Below the pieces are notes generated by a model. The model did not search any database and had not been told where the DNA came from. It saw only the letters and a list, made by a program, of their open reading frames with translations. From Nonlabens tegetincola (GTDB taxonomy: Bacteria; Bacteroidota; Bacteroidia; Flavobacteriales; Flavobacteriaceae), in assembly GCF_002954355.1 (NCBI RefSeq), contig NZ_MQVV01000017.1, positions 186,001 to 250,000 on the forward strand: DNA of 64,000 nucleotides, given 5' to 3'. Within the stretch, counting starts at the first letter, position 1, and each line of letters begins with the position of its first letter. A program made the translations under genes and the position numbers. This document shows positions 46,901-54,032 of this stretch, one piece after another.

Positions 46901-48860
46901 CGGTTGTATAACCTTGGTGTTCACTTCTGATGGATCGGTAACAAGAGATGGATTTACCTTATCAACCTCTTGCGAATCCGTAGTTTATCTTTGGGATGGA
47001 ACATCCTGGACAAATGATCCATCGTCCTCAATAAGCAGCAGTAATAACCTTTATATCAATGATGGTAATACTGCTATACTAAATGACGTAGCCGAATTTA
47101 ATAATCTTTATATGGATGATGAGTCCACACTCATGGTCAATAATAACACAGTAAGTATTAAAGGAAATGCAGATGTAAATGGTGAAATTATTGGTGAGCA
47201 TTCTATAGAACTCAATGCAAATGTCCAGCAATTTATAACTGGTAACGGATCTATTGACCATTTAAAAGCCAATAATACTAGTGATGTAGAGGTGTTAGGA
47301 ACTTTAGAAATACTTAAATCATTAGAAGTTCTTAACGGAAACTTGAATACCAATAATAATCTAGTATTTAAGAGCAATGCACAACATACCGCGGTTTTTA
47401 ATACATTAGGCACAGGAGCTTCAATAACAGGTGAAGTTATGGTAGAACAGTTTATTCCAGCTGGTAATAGAGCTTTCCGATTTATAGGTCCTACTGTAAG
47501 TGGTTCAACTGTTTTTGACGGGTGGCAAGAAAGCGGTTCGGCTCTATCAGGGTTTGGTACTCATATAACCGGAACAGCTGGAACAATAGGAACGGTTAAT
47601 TCAACTACTGGATTAGATGAAACGTCAAGTGGTAACCCTAGTTTATTCAAATGGATAAGTAATTCTCAAACTTGGGATGCTGTTTCAAATACTAAAACAG
47701 AACAATTTGTTCCAGGAACCTTTTATCGCATAATGATTAGAGGAGATAGAAATACAGATTTGTCCAACAATACTGCTGCAGTAACAGCAACTACCTTAAG
47801 AGCTAGAGGAAATTTACACACAGGTTCTTTAACTAGTAGCCCAACATTAAACACGGGAGAGTTTTTCTCAATGGCAAATCCTTACCAAGCAAAACTTGAT
47901 TTAAGTACTGTGACGAAATCTGGTGTAGGTAATGACATGTATTACTGGGATCCAACAATTGGACCTAGAGGAACTTACTCTACTATTGATATGACTTCAG
48001 GAGTAGGAACTGTAGGAAATACCACCCAAGTACTAGAGCCTGGACAAGCGGTATTTATGACTGCTACTACAACAAATCCGAATGTAACGATCGAAGAAAC
48101 TAACAAAATATCAGGTTCCTCAAACGCAGGTGTCTTTAGATCTAATTTAAATTCTGAATTTGTGTTTGTAAAGCTTTATCAAACTTCAAGATTACAAGCC
48201 AATCAATCAGAAAGTGATGGTTTATATATTGAATTTAACGATCAATATGATGATAATATAAATCTAGACGATGCCGTAAAAGTAAATGGATTAAATGCCA
48301 ACATAAGCATTGACAAAGGTTCTCAAAAATTAAGTATTGAAAGACGTGTTCTTCCAACATTGGATGAAGTTGTTCCTTTACACATTTCAAACTATTTAGT
48401 TACTGATTATACTTTTGAAATATCAGTTGATGACTTAAATGGAAATCAAGTTTACTTAAGAGATACTTATACTTCTCAACTTCATCCATTAAACATGAAC
48501 AATCGTACATTAATTAATTTTCAAATTTCACCATCAGATAATGCTAGTGTAGACAGCAATAGATTTGAGTTAGTTTTTCAAAATTCAACATTGACACAGG
48601 GCGACATTACGAATAGCAACGCACTATCAATATATCCTAATCCATTAAGTTCAGGAATATTAAATGTAGAATTGAACTCTGTAGAGTTTGAAAATGCACA
48701 ACTTAGTATTTATGACGTATCAGGAAAATTAGTTAAATCTGAGAAAATTGACTCAAACAAAACTCGTGTGCAAGGTTTAGATTCAATAGCAAAAGGTGTT
48801 TACTTAATTAAAGTACAGACCTCTAGTCACAATTATTCTACCCAGTTCATAAAAAATTAG
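43962..48860 (+). CDS. T9SS-secreted S8 (subtilisin-like) multidomain protease
   Basis: 1632 residues from ATG 43962 (an upstream in-frame start at 43911 lacks a signal). Order: signal peptide (TLSILLIFSLMSFLSFSQ); short propeptide; S8 domain with Asp129 (VWDGG), His164 (HAAHVTGTI) and Ser355 (GTSMASP); a beta-sandwich; fibronectin III (about 550-645); GEVED domain (YAVFIDFNQDGDFDD and GEVEDYTI); a second fibronectin III; a CUB-like domain (CYDGLTIYDGDST); a long beta region; and the type A T9SS tail (LSIYPNPLSSGILNVEL to the end). It should be a secreted or surface-bound endopeptidase. A palindrome lies in the first fibronectin domain. Confidence 0.92.
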   Translation: MKQTITLSILLIFSLMSFLSFSQTLKQKEVIVRNSNQQALEQLKKQAVAENEKQSEAVQNFINQNNLKVKNQTDDGRLFEIQRIINGVPVYYTTYNTDAARSTRTNFLHANGGLNLDLDGQNLVAHVWDGGVARTTHVEYDGPGGSNRFSVGDATTSLNFHAAHVTGTIIAYGAQADAKGMAPSASAVGYDWNNDYVEALTASQQGMLISNHSYGYAARDQNGNAQLPDYLFGGYIDVSRDWDDLLYNTPYYLMVTAAGNDGNDNTANNAPLDNNGQYDKLTGFKTSKNNLVVANARDAIVNPDGSLSSVSINTSSSEGPTDDLRIKPDITGNGTGVYSTFESSDNDYDSISGTSMASPNVAGSLLLLQEHYNDVNNTFMRAATLKGLALHTADDAGPTGPDAVFGWGLLNAKKAAEVITANGDTSIISELSLSSGQSYQIVVNSNNFDTLQASISWTDLPGTATTNVNDNSPKLINDLDIRITQNNDTFTPWRLTGVTTNGKGDNNRDPYERVDVDNPSGSYTITVTHKGSLATGSQNFSLIVTGLASNAPCVATTPTNVTAVNATHSSAFINWDAIPGAGYEVSFRESGTSTWNTASTNRAEYLLTGLTPSTTYELRVRSVCSSSQSSYSSVITFSTTVVTYCESYGTDQSDEFISRVQFSSINNSTTAETGGYGDYTNLIANVDPGSSYPITITPTWNGPAYTEGYAVFIDFNQDGDFDDQDETVYTERNTTGTPASGTITIPSNALSGSTRMRVIMQYDTISTSCETFTYGEVEDYTIAVSTPGCSNISNLQTDAITSDSVTISWLENNSPAGNQWEVVILNSGAAAPAVGTANVFSIPHTLSNLTQNTSYDIYVRANCASSFQVLNVTTSADWCGASLADSGGTGAEYGDNENQVYTICPNAPGEKVVINFSEFNIENNGSGCYDGLTIYDGDSTSGTIIAPPNGGNAWCWDRNDTPANGSGDLLHNSIAATTTNGCITLVFTSDGSVTRDGFTLSTSCESVVYLWDGTSWTNDPSSSISSSNNLYINDGNTAILNDVAEFNNLYMDDESTLMVNNNTVSIKGNADVNGEIIGEHSIELNANVQQFITGNGSIDHLKANNTSDVEVLGTLEILKSLEVLNGNLNTNNNLVFKSNAQHTAVFNTLGTGASITGEVMVEQFIPAGNRAFRFIGPTVSGSTVFDGWQESGSALSGFGTHITGTAGTIGTVNSTTGLDETSSGNPSLFKWISNSQTWDAVSNTKTEQFVPGTFYRIMIRGDRNTDLSNNTAAVTATTLRARGNLHTGSLTSSPTLNTGEFFSMANPYQAKLDLSTVTKSGVGNDMYYWDPTIGPRGTYSTIDMTSGVGTVGNTTQVLEPGQAVFMTATTTNPNVTIEETNKISGSSNAGVFRSNLNSEFVFVKLYQTSRLQANQSESDGLYIEFNDQYDDNINLDDAVKVNGLNANISIDKGSQKLSIERRVLPTLDEVVPLHISNYLVTDYTFEISVDDLNGNQVYLRDTYTSQLHPLNMNNRTLINFQISPSDNASVDSNRFELVFQNSTLTQGDITNSNALSIYPNPLSSGILNVELNSVEFENAQLSIYDVSGKLVKSEKIDSNKTRVQGLDSIAKGVYLIKVQTSSHNYSTQFIKN
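45718..45731. repeat. Dispersed palindrome GCTTTCGCGAAAGC, copy 10
   Basis: Perfect copy inside the first fibronectin III domain of the S8 protease, read as SFRES where a beta-strand meets a turn. Confidence 0.9.
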
Positions 48861-48880
48861 AATATCATTTTTTCATATTA

Positions 48881-48913
48881 AAACCGAACTAGTTGAACTA
48901 GTTCGGTTTTTTT
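48881..48913 (+). terminator. Rho-independent terminator of the S8 protease gene
   Basis: Strong stem (CCGAACTAG with its complement, A/T-extended at the base) and a T7 run, 20 bp after the protease stop. Confidence 0.9.
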
Positions 48914-48974
48914 ATATACCAACTTTGCATTTAAACTTTAAGTTTTTATAAAGTACCCTAAGTAATATTTGTTT

Positions 48975-48982
48975 TACTTTTG
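48975..48982 (+). promoter_or_regulatory. -7 box (TACTTTTG) of the flavin reductase gene
   Basis: TACTTTTG matches TAnnTTTG, 18 bp before ATG 49001. It rules out the in-frame start at 48980, which lies inside the box. Confidence 0.6.
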
Positions 48983-49000
48983 ATTGTAATAGTTAAACAA

Positions 49001-49666
49001 ATGAAACACATTTCATCGGAAGATATATCTGAAATGGATCGGTTTTATCGAGGAAACTTGATAACAGGTCTTACCGGATTCAAGCCGGCTCATTTGATTG
49101 GCACTCGATCAAAAGAAGGAATTGATAACCTAGCAATATTTAGCAACGTAACCCATTTAGGAAGCAATCCTGCTCTATTTTGCTTTATACTTAGGCCTTT
49201 GGGATATGGAGCTGGTCACACTTATGAAAACTTAAAAGCAACGGGTTACCTAACATTAAATCACGTTAATCCCTCACTTATAAAGAAAGCTCATAGCACA
49301 AGTGCTAAATTCCCTGTTGACATTTCAGAGTTTCAAGAATTAGATATAGAAAAAATAGAACGAACTGGATTTAAGGCTCCTTTCGTTGCAAATTCAAACA
49401 TACAAGTTGCTGCTAGTTATGTAAATGATATTCTTATTGATGAAAATCAATGTCGTCTAGTTATATGTAAAATTACTGACGTTTTTCTGAGGGAAGATTA
49501 CATTCTTGAAGATGGATTTTTGAATCTTGAAGAAGCAGAAAGTACTATAATTAATGGTCTTGACGCCTATGGCAAAGCTTCTCTCACTCATCGGTATACA
49601 TACGCTCAAATTGAAACTGATGTAAAACCAATCACCTACAATACAAATGAAACAAAAAGCTCGTAA
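49001..49666 (+). CDS. Flavin reductase family protein
   Basis: 221 residues. The FMN-binding split-barrel is seen as [57 protein letters not shown] and [20 protein letters not shown]. Members bind FMN and reduce free flavins or serve as small oxidoreductases. It is followed by an overlapping DUF2256 gene and a CRY-DASH gene, which suggests flavin/photorepair chemistry, but no electron-transfer partnership is shown. Confidence 0.85.
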   Translation: MKHISSEDISEMDRFYRGNLITGLTGFKPAHLIGTRSKEGIDNLAIFSNVTHLGSNPALFCFILRPLGYGAGHTYENLKATGYLTLNHVNPSLIKKAHSTSAKFPVDISEFQELDIEKIERTGFKAPFVANSNIQVAASYVNDILIDENQCRLVICKITDVFLREDYILEDGFLNLEEAESTIINGLDAYGKASLTHRYTYAQIETDVKPITYNTNETKSS

Positions 49667-49784
49667 TCCACATGGTTTGCCTACTAAAGTTTGTCCTTCT
49701 TGTGAACGAGAGTTTACATGGCGTAAGAAGTGGGAAAAGAACTGGGACAACGTAGTGTATTGTAGTAAAAAATGTAGAAAGTAG
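49647..49784 (+). CDS. DUF2256 zinc-ribbon protein
   Basis: 45 residues. After a short basic lead ([10 protein letters not shown]) it reads [20 protein letters not shown] and ends VYCSKKCRK, a four-Cys CPxC...CSxxC ribbon of the DUF2256 family. The family is frequently encoded next to cryptochrome/photolyase genes, as here (28 bp ahead of CRY-DASH). It overlaps the flavin reductase gene by 20 bp in another frame. Confidence 0.85.
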   Translation: MKQKARNPHGLPTKVCPSCEREFTWRKKWEKNWDNVVYCSKKCRK

Positions 49785-49811
49785 AAATAAGTAAAGTAAA
49801 ACAAAACAAGA

Positions 49812-51137
49812 ATGAATTTAATCTGGTATAGAAACGATTTACGTATTCAGGATAATGTAAGTCTGAAAGCAGCTTGTGATAATAAAGGTGATGTAATAGC
49901 TGTATACTTTTTTGATCCACGGTATTATCAAGAAAGTGATTTTGGAATGAACTTGCCCTTTAAAGTACCTTTCGGAAAAACAGGAAAATACAGAGCACAA
50001 TTTATTCGTGAAGCGTTAAACGACCTGCGTAAAGGATTAGAAGAGCATGGAATTCCCTTATTACTATTTCACGACAAACCAGAAAATATCATTCCGCAAT
50101 TAGTAGAAGAGTATGAAATAACTGATATCTATCTACAAAAAGAATGGACACGTGACGAAGTAGCGCAAGAAGAAGCTCTAGGTAAAGCACTTTCGACCTT
50201 GGACCGTAAACCAAAAGGTCATCGCGTTTATGATCAATTTTTATTTCACCCAGAAGACGTTCCTTTTGACAACTGGCAACAAATTCCCAAGGTATTTACC
50301 GAATTCCGTAAGAAGTGTGAGAAACAAAGTGAAGTGCGCAATACAGTAGATATTGAAGGTTACAAACAAGAAATGTCCAAAGTAACCTTCACTCCTATTC
50401 CGTCCCTTGCTGATTTGGGACTTGAGGAGTTTAAAAAACACCCTAACAGTGCTTTTCCTTTTGAAGGTGGTGAGATTGCAGCATGGGATCGTTTAGACCA
50501 CTATTTCTGGGATACTGAAAAATTGAAATACTATAAGAAAACAAGAAACGGATTATTAGGAACTGATTATAGTAGTAAATTCAGTCCATGGCTAGCCTTA
50601 GGATGCATAAGTGCCAGACAGATATATTGGGAAGTAAAACGGTTTGAAAAAGAAGTAAAGAAAAACCAAGATACTTACTGGTTAGTTTTTGAATTGATTT
50701 GGCGTGATTTCTTTAAGTATGTTTCATTAAAACATGAACATAATATTTTCAATCTAGGTGGAATATTACACAGAGATTATGAATGGAAAGCTAGCAAGCG
50801 AGAATTAGAAAAATGGATCAATGGTGAAACGCATGAAGACTTCGTAAACGCAAACATGAAAGAACTAGCAGCTACAGGTTTTATGAGCAATCGTGGTAGA
50901 CAAAATGTAGCCAGTTACTGGAGCATGCATCGTGAACAGGATTGGCGACTAGGTGCTGCTTACTTTGAGCACATTTTAATAGACTATGACGTGCATTCAA
51001 ACTATGGAAACTGGATGTATAATAGTGGTGTAGGTAATGATCCTAGAAATAGAACTTTTAATATTAAGCTACAAGCCGATCGTTATGACAATGAACATAA
51101 ATATCGCAAAAAATGGTTGCAGGAAAAGTTATTTTAA
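49812..51137 (+). CDS. Cryptochrome DASH / DNA photolyase
   Basis: 441 residues. Photolyase alpha/beta antenna domain first (NLIWYRNDLRIQDNVSLKAA; the DASH-type VYFFDPRYY), then FAD domain with SSKFSPWLALGCISARQIYWEV, WRDFFKYVSLKH, ATGFMSNRGRQNVASYW, DWRLGAAYFEHILIDYDVHSNYGNW and a GNDPRNRTFNI end, all typical of CRY-DASH. It repairs cyclobutane pyrimidine dimers, mostly in single-stranded DNA, using FAD and MTHF under blue light. Confidence 0.94.
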   Translation: MNLIWYRNDLRIQDNVSLKAACDNKGDVIAVYFFDPRYYQESDFGMNLPFKVPFGKTGKYRAQFIREALNDLRKGLEEHGIPLLLFHDKPENIIPQLVEEYEITDIYLQKEWTRDEVAQEEALGKALSTLDRKPKGHRVYDQFLFHPEDVPFDNWQQIPKVFTEFRKKCEKQSEVRNTVDIEGYKQEMSKVTFTPIPSLADLGLEEFKKHPNSAFPFEGGEIAAWDRLDHYFWDTEKLKYYKKTRNGLLGTDYSSKFSPWLALGCISARQIYWEVKRFEKEVKKNQDTYWLVFELIWRDFFKYVSLKHEHNIFNLGGILHRDYEWKASKRELEKWINGETHEDFVNANMKELAATGFMSNRGRQNVASYWSMHREQDWRLGAAYFEHILIDYDVHSNYGNWMYNSGVGNDPRNRTFNIKLQADRYDNEHKYRKKWLQEKLF

Positions 51138-51155
51138 TTGGAAATGTTGAATTCA

Positions 51156-51335
51156 TTAACAACAACGCTTCTTCTTAGCATATTTTGGAAGAAACCACGC
51201 AGTTAAAAATCCTTGACCTATAGTATATACAATTAACAAGATTGTTAAACCGACTTTAGTAAAAAAGCTGAGATAAGCCAGTAATAATAACCAAATAGCC
51301 GTTACAAACAAAACAAAATAGTTAGACCTTTTCAT
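51156..51335 (-). CDS. Small two-helix membrane protein
   Basis: 59 residues from ATG 51333-51335 on the minus strand: MKRSNYFVLFVTAIWLLLLA, YLSF loop, then a second helix VGLTILLIVYTIGQGFLTAW, with a basic, double-Cys end (KKKRCC). It occupies the 247-bp gap between the two photolyase genes, on the opposite strand. No known function. Confidence 0.55.
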   Translation of the reverse strand: MKRSNYFVLFVTAIWLLLLAYLSFFTKVGLTILLIVYTIGQGFLTAWFLPKYAKKKRCC

Positions 51336-51384
51336 ACTTAAATCTTTGATAAATAGGTATTCAAATCTTTAAAAACGTTACATC

Positions 51385-52929
51385 ATGCCCAAAAAAACAT
51401 TACGTCTTATTCTAGGAGATCAACTTAACTACAAGCATTCATGGTATAACGGCGATCAAGATCACATTATTTATCATATGGCAGAAATGCGCCAAGAAAC
51501 AGATTATGTAAAGCATCACATTCAAAAAGTTGTAGGATTTTTTCAGGCGATGCGCGAGTTTTCATCGTGGTTAGAGGATCGTGGAATGCAGGTAGAATAT
51601 TTCCGCTTTCGCGAAAGCGAGAACAAGCACAACCTTGTAGACAACCTCAACCATATTATTGATAAACACGGCATTGAAAAATTTGAGTACCTAGCTCCTG
51701 ACGAATACCGATTGGACCAACAATTGCGAGACTTTTGCAAGTCCTTAGATATAGAATGGGAAGGATATGATACTGAGCATTTTTTCACCAAAAGAAAGGA
51801 TGTAGAAAAGTTTTTTGAAGGAAAAAAACGAATGACTATGGAATATTTCTATCGTGACATGCGCAAGAAACACGATATCATGATTGTAGGTGACAAGGAA
51901 CCAGAAGGCGGAAAATGGAACTACGATAAAAGCAATCGAAACAAATGGGATGGTGATACTGAAATTCCGAAGGAAAAAGGATTTCGTAAGGATGTAAGTG
52001 AAATTGTAGAAATGCTAAAAGAAGAAGATGTTTTGACTTTTGGACGTATTGATAGTAGTAATTTCAACTGGCCTACTTCGCGAGCTGATGCACTTAAAGT
52101 ACTCAATTATTTTTGTGATGAGTTACTCGTTCATTTTGGCGATTATCAGGACGCCATGCATACCAATCAGGAGTATTTATACCACAGTAGATTAAGCTTT
52201 GCCCTAAATTCTAAGATGCTTCATCCTAAAGAGGTTATAGAAAAAGTAGTTGATAAATGGAGAGAAGACAAACGCAAGATTGACATCTCACAAGTTGAAG
52301 GATTTGTGAGACAAATTTTGGGCTGGCGTGAGTTCATGCGTGGAATATATTGGAAGGAAATGCCAAGTTACGCTAGATCAAACAAACTTGACAACCAGAA
52401 CGATCTACCAGACTTTTACTGGACTGGTGAAACTGATATGAATTGTCTTAAACACAGCATAAATAACTCACTAGACAATGCCTATGCTCATCACATACAA
52501 CGATTGATGATAACTGGTAATTATGCACTGCTTACACAAACTCATCCCAACCAAGTTTGCGATTGGTATTTAGGAGTTTACATTGATGCTATTGAATGGG
52601 TTGAAATAACTAATACTAGAGGAATGTCTCAATGGGCTGATGGTGGGATTGTAGCGACTAAACCTTATGTTTCTAGCGGTAGTTATATCAATAAAATGAG
52701 TAACTATTGTAAAGGCTGTAAATACAAAGTAAGTAAGAAAAATGCTGAAGAGGATGCTTGCCCTTTTAATTCGCTATACTGGAATTTTCTAGATGACAAA
52801 CAAGAGTTTTTCAAAAACAACCAGCGCATGAACATGATGCTGGGAACTCTAAATAAAATGGATAAAGAAAAATTAGAACGACATAAACAACGAGCTCAGG
52901 ATGTGATGAAAAACCCATCTCAATATTAA
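51385..52929 (+). CDS. FeS-type bacterial (6-4) photolyase / cryptochrome (FeS-BCP)
   Basis: 514 residues. The start (KKTLRLILGDQLNYKHSWYN) is that of the FeS bacterial cryptochrome/photolyase class. The C-terminal half has VEGFVRQILGWREFMRGIYW, IQRLMITGNYALLTQTHPNQ and VATKPYVSSGSYINKMSNYC, then a cysteine set (MNCLKH; SNYCKGCKYKV; DACPF) matching the [4Fe-4S] ligands of PhrB-type enzymes. It repairs (6-4) photoproducts with FAD. A palindrome is in the N-terminal antenna domain. Confidence 0.92.
   Translation: MPKKTLRLILGDQLNYKHSWYNGDQDHIIYHMAEMRQETDYVKHHIQKVVGFFQAMREFSSWLEDRGMQVEYFRFRESENKHNLVDNLNHIIDKHGIEKFEYLAPDEYRLDQQLRDFCKSLDIEWEGYDTEHFFTKRKDVEKFFEGKKRMTMEYFYRDMRKKHDIMIVGDKEPEGGKWNYDKSNRNKWDGDTEIPKEKGFRKDVSEIVEMLKEEDVLTFGRIDSSNFNWPTSRADALKVLNYFCDELLVHFGDYQDAMHTNQEYLYHSRLSFALNSKMLHPKEVIEKVVDKWREDKRKIDISQVEGFVRQILGWREFMRGIYWKEMPSYARSNKLDNQNDLPDFYWTGETDMNCLKHSINNSLDNAYAHHIQRLMITGNYALLTQTHPNQVCDWYLGVYIDAIEWVEITNTRGMSQWADGGIVATKPYVSSGSYINKMSNYCKGCKYKVSKKNAEEDACPFNSLYWNFLDDKQEFFKNNQRMNMMLGTLNKMDKEKLERHKQRAQDVMKNPSQY
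51605..51618. repeat. Dispersed palindrome GCTTTCGCGAAAGC, copy 11
   Basis: Perfect copy inside the FeS-type photolyase gene, read as RFRES; flanks cc...ga. Confidence 0.9.
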
Positions 52930-53014
52930 ATTTGACTTTCTATTGATTTAACATAAATTAATCGTAATTATTAATTTATTTAGAAATCAACATCAAAATC
53001 ATAAGTACTTTTAG

Positions 53015-53209
<195 letters not shown>

Positions 53210-53244
53210 TAGAATCATCAACACTAACTTTTAAAATCATTATT

Positions 53245-53385
53245 ATGTTAAAGAAATTTTTAATTCTAGTAGCTGTTGCAACTTTTACGTTAAGTATTTC
53301 AAGTTGTAGAGAAAAATCAACAGGAGAAAAAGTAGAAGATGCAGTAGAAGATGTTGCAGACGATATTGAAGATACTGTAGATTAA
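53245..53385 (+). CDS. Small acidic lipoprotein
   Basis: 46 residues. Lipoprotein signal FLILVAVATFTLSISSC, then RE-KSTGEK and a short acidic helix built from VEDAVEDVADDIEDTVD. Such short acidic, Asp/Glu-repeat lipoproteins are frequent in flavobacteria next to lmo0937-type genes; function unknown. Likely co-transcribed with the preceding gene and ended by the shared terminator. Confidence 0.65.
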   Translation: MLKKFLILVAVATFTLSISSCREKSTGEKVEDAVEDVADDIEDTVD

Positions 53386-53401
53386 TTAAATATCACATAT
53401 T

Positions 53402-53436
53402 AAAAAAACCCTTGCTAAAACAGCAAGGGTTTTTTC
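53402..53436. terminator. Bidirectional Rho-independent terminator
   Basis: An 8-bp GC-containing stem (CCCTTGCT, with AGCAAGGG) extended by A/T pairs on both sides, so it has a T run in either direction. It serves the convergent plus-strand lipoprotein gene and the minus-strand 188-residue gene. Confidence 0.85.
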
Positions 53437-53455
53437 ATTCAATAAATCTAATAAA

Positions 53456-54022
53456 CTACTGTACTGTAAGTGGGAATGTTACTTCAATATCACTTTCACC
53501 ACCAGCTCCAGTTAGAGTACCGTCATTAGGCTTAGTAGGTTCATGACGTAATACGATAGTAAAGTTACCTGAACCAGCAGCTCCAGTAGTAACTGTAGTA
53601 TCCAATCCTAATGGATTACCACCACCATCTACATCATTTTTAGCAATCGCTACACCAGCAACATCAGTCACGTAGAATACTTCATGCTCATCTGCTTCGT
53701 CTCTTACTTCAACAGTAATATCCTCAACATCTGCCGGATCACTGGCATCTAAAAATCTTACCATACCTGAGTAGGTTGCATTTGCCGTAAGGGCACCATT
53801 TTGACGAACTACTGGAGCGATAGGACCTTCTTCCCCATCCTCATCAAACGCTTCAAGCACAACAATATCTGTCGCATCATTGTCATTTGTTAGAGTTAAT
53901 TCAACCGTAGTTATTAATTCCTCTGGATTGATGATATCTGGGTTATCATCGTCGTTGTCACAACTTACAAATAGTACAGCTGTCATCATTAAAGCGGTTG
54001 TAGTTCTAAGAACTTTTTTCAT
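53456..54022 (-). CDS. Lipoprotein partner of the TonB receptor
   Basis: 188 residues. Lipoprotein signal (LRTTTALMMTAVLFVSC) then DNDDDNPD and beta-rich repeats: ITTVELTLTNDNDATDIVVL, ANATYSGMVRFLDASDPADV and ITVEVRDEADEHEVFYV, ending NFTIVLRHEPTKPND. Lipoproteins of this size lie directly downstream of putative zinc/metal TonB receptors in flavobacteria. I infer a surface metal-binding or partner role. It is 10 bp after the receptor stop and precedes the bidirectional terminator. Confidence 0.75.
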   Translation of the reverse strand: MKKVLRTTTALMMTAVLFVSCDNDDDNPDIINPEELITTVELTLTNDNDATDIVVLEAFDEDGEEGPIAPVVRQNGALTANATYSGMVRFLDASDPADVEDITVEVRDEADEHEVFYVTDVAGVAIAKNDVDGGGNPLGLDTTVTTGAAGSGNFTIVLRHEPTKPNDGTLTGAGGESDIEVTFPLTVQ

Positions 54023-54032
54023 AATTAAAAAT

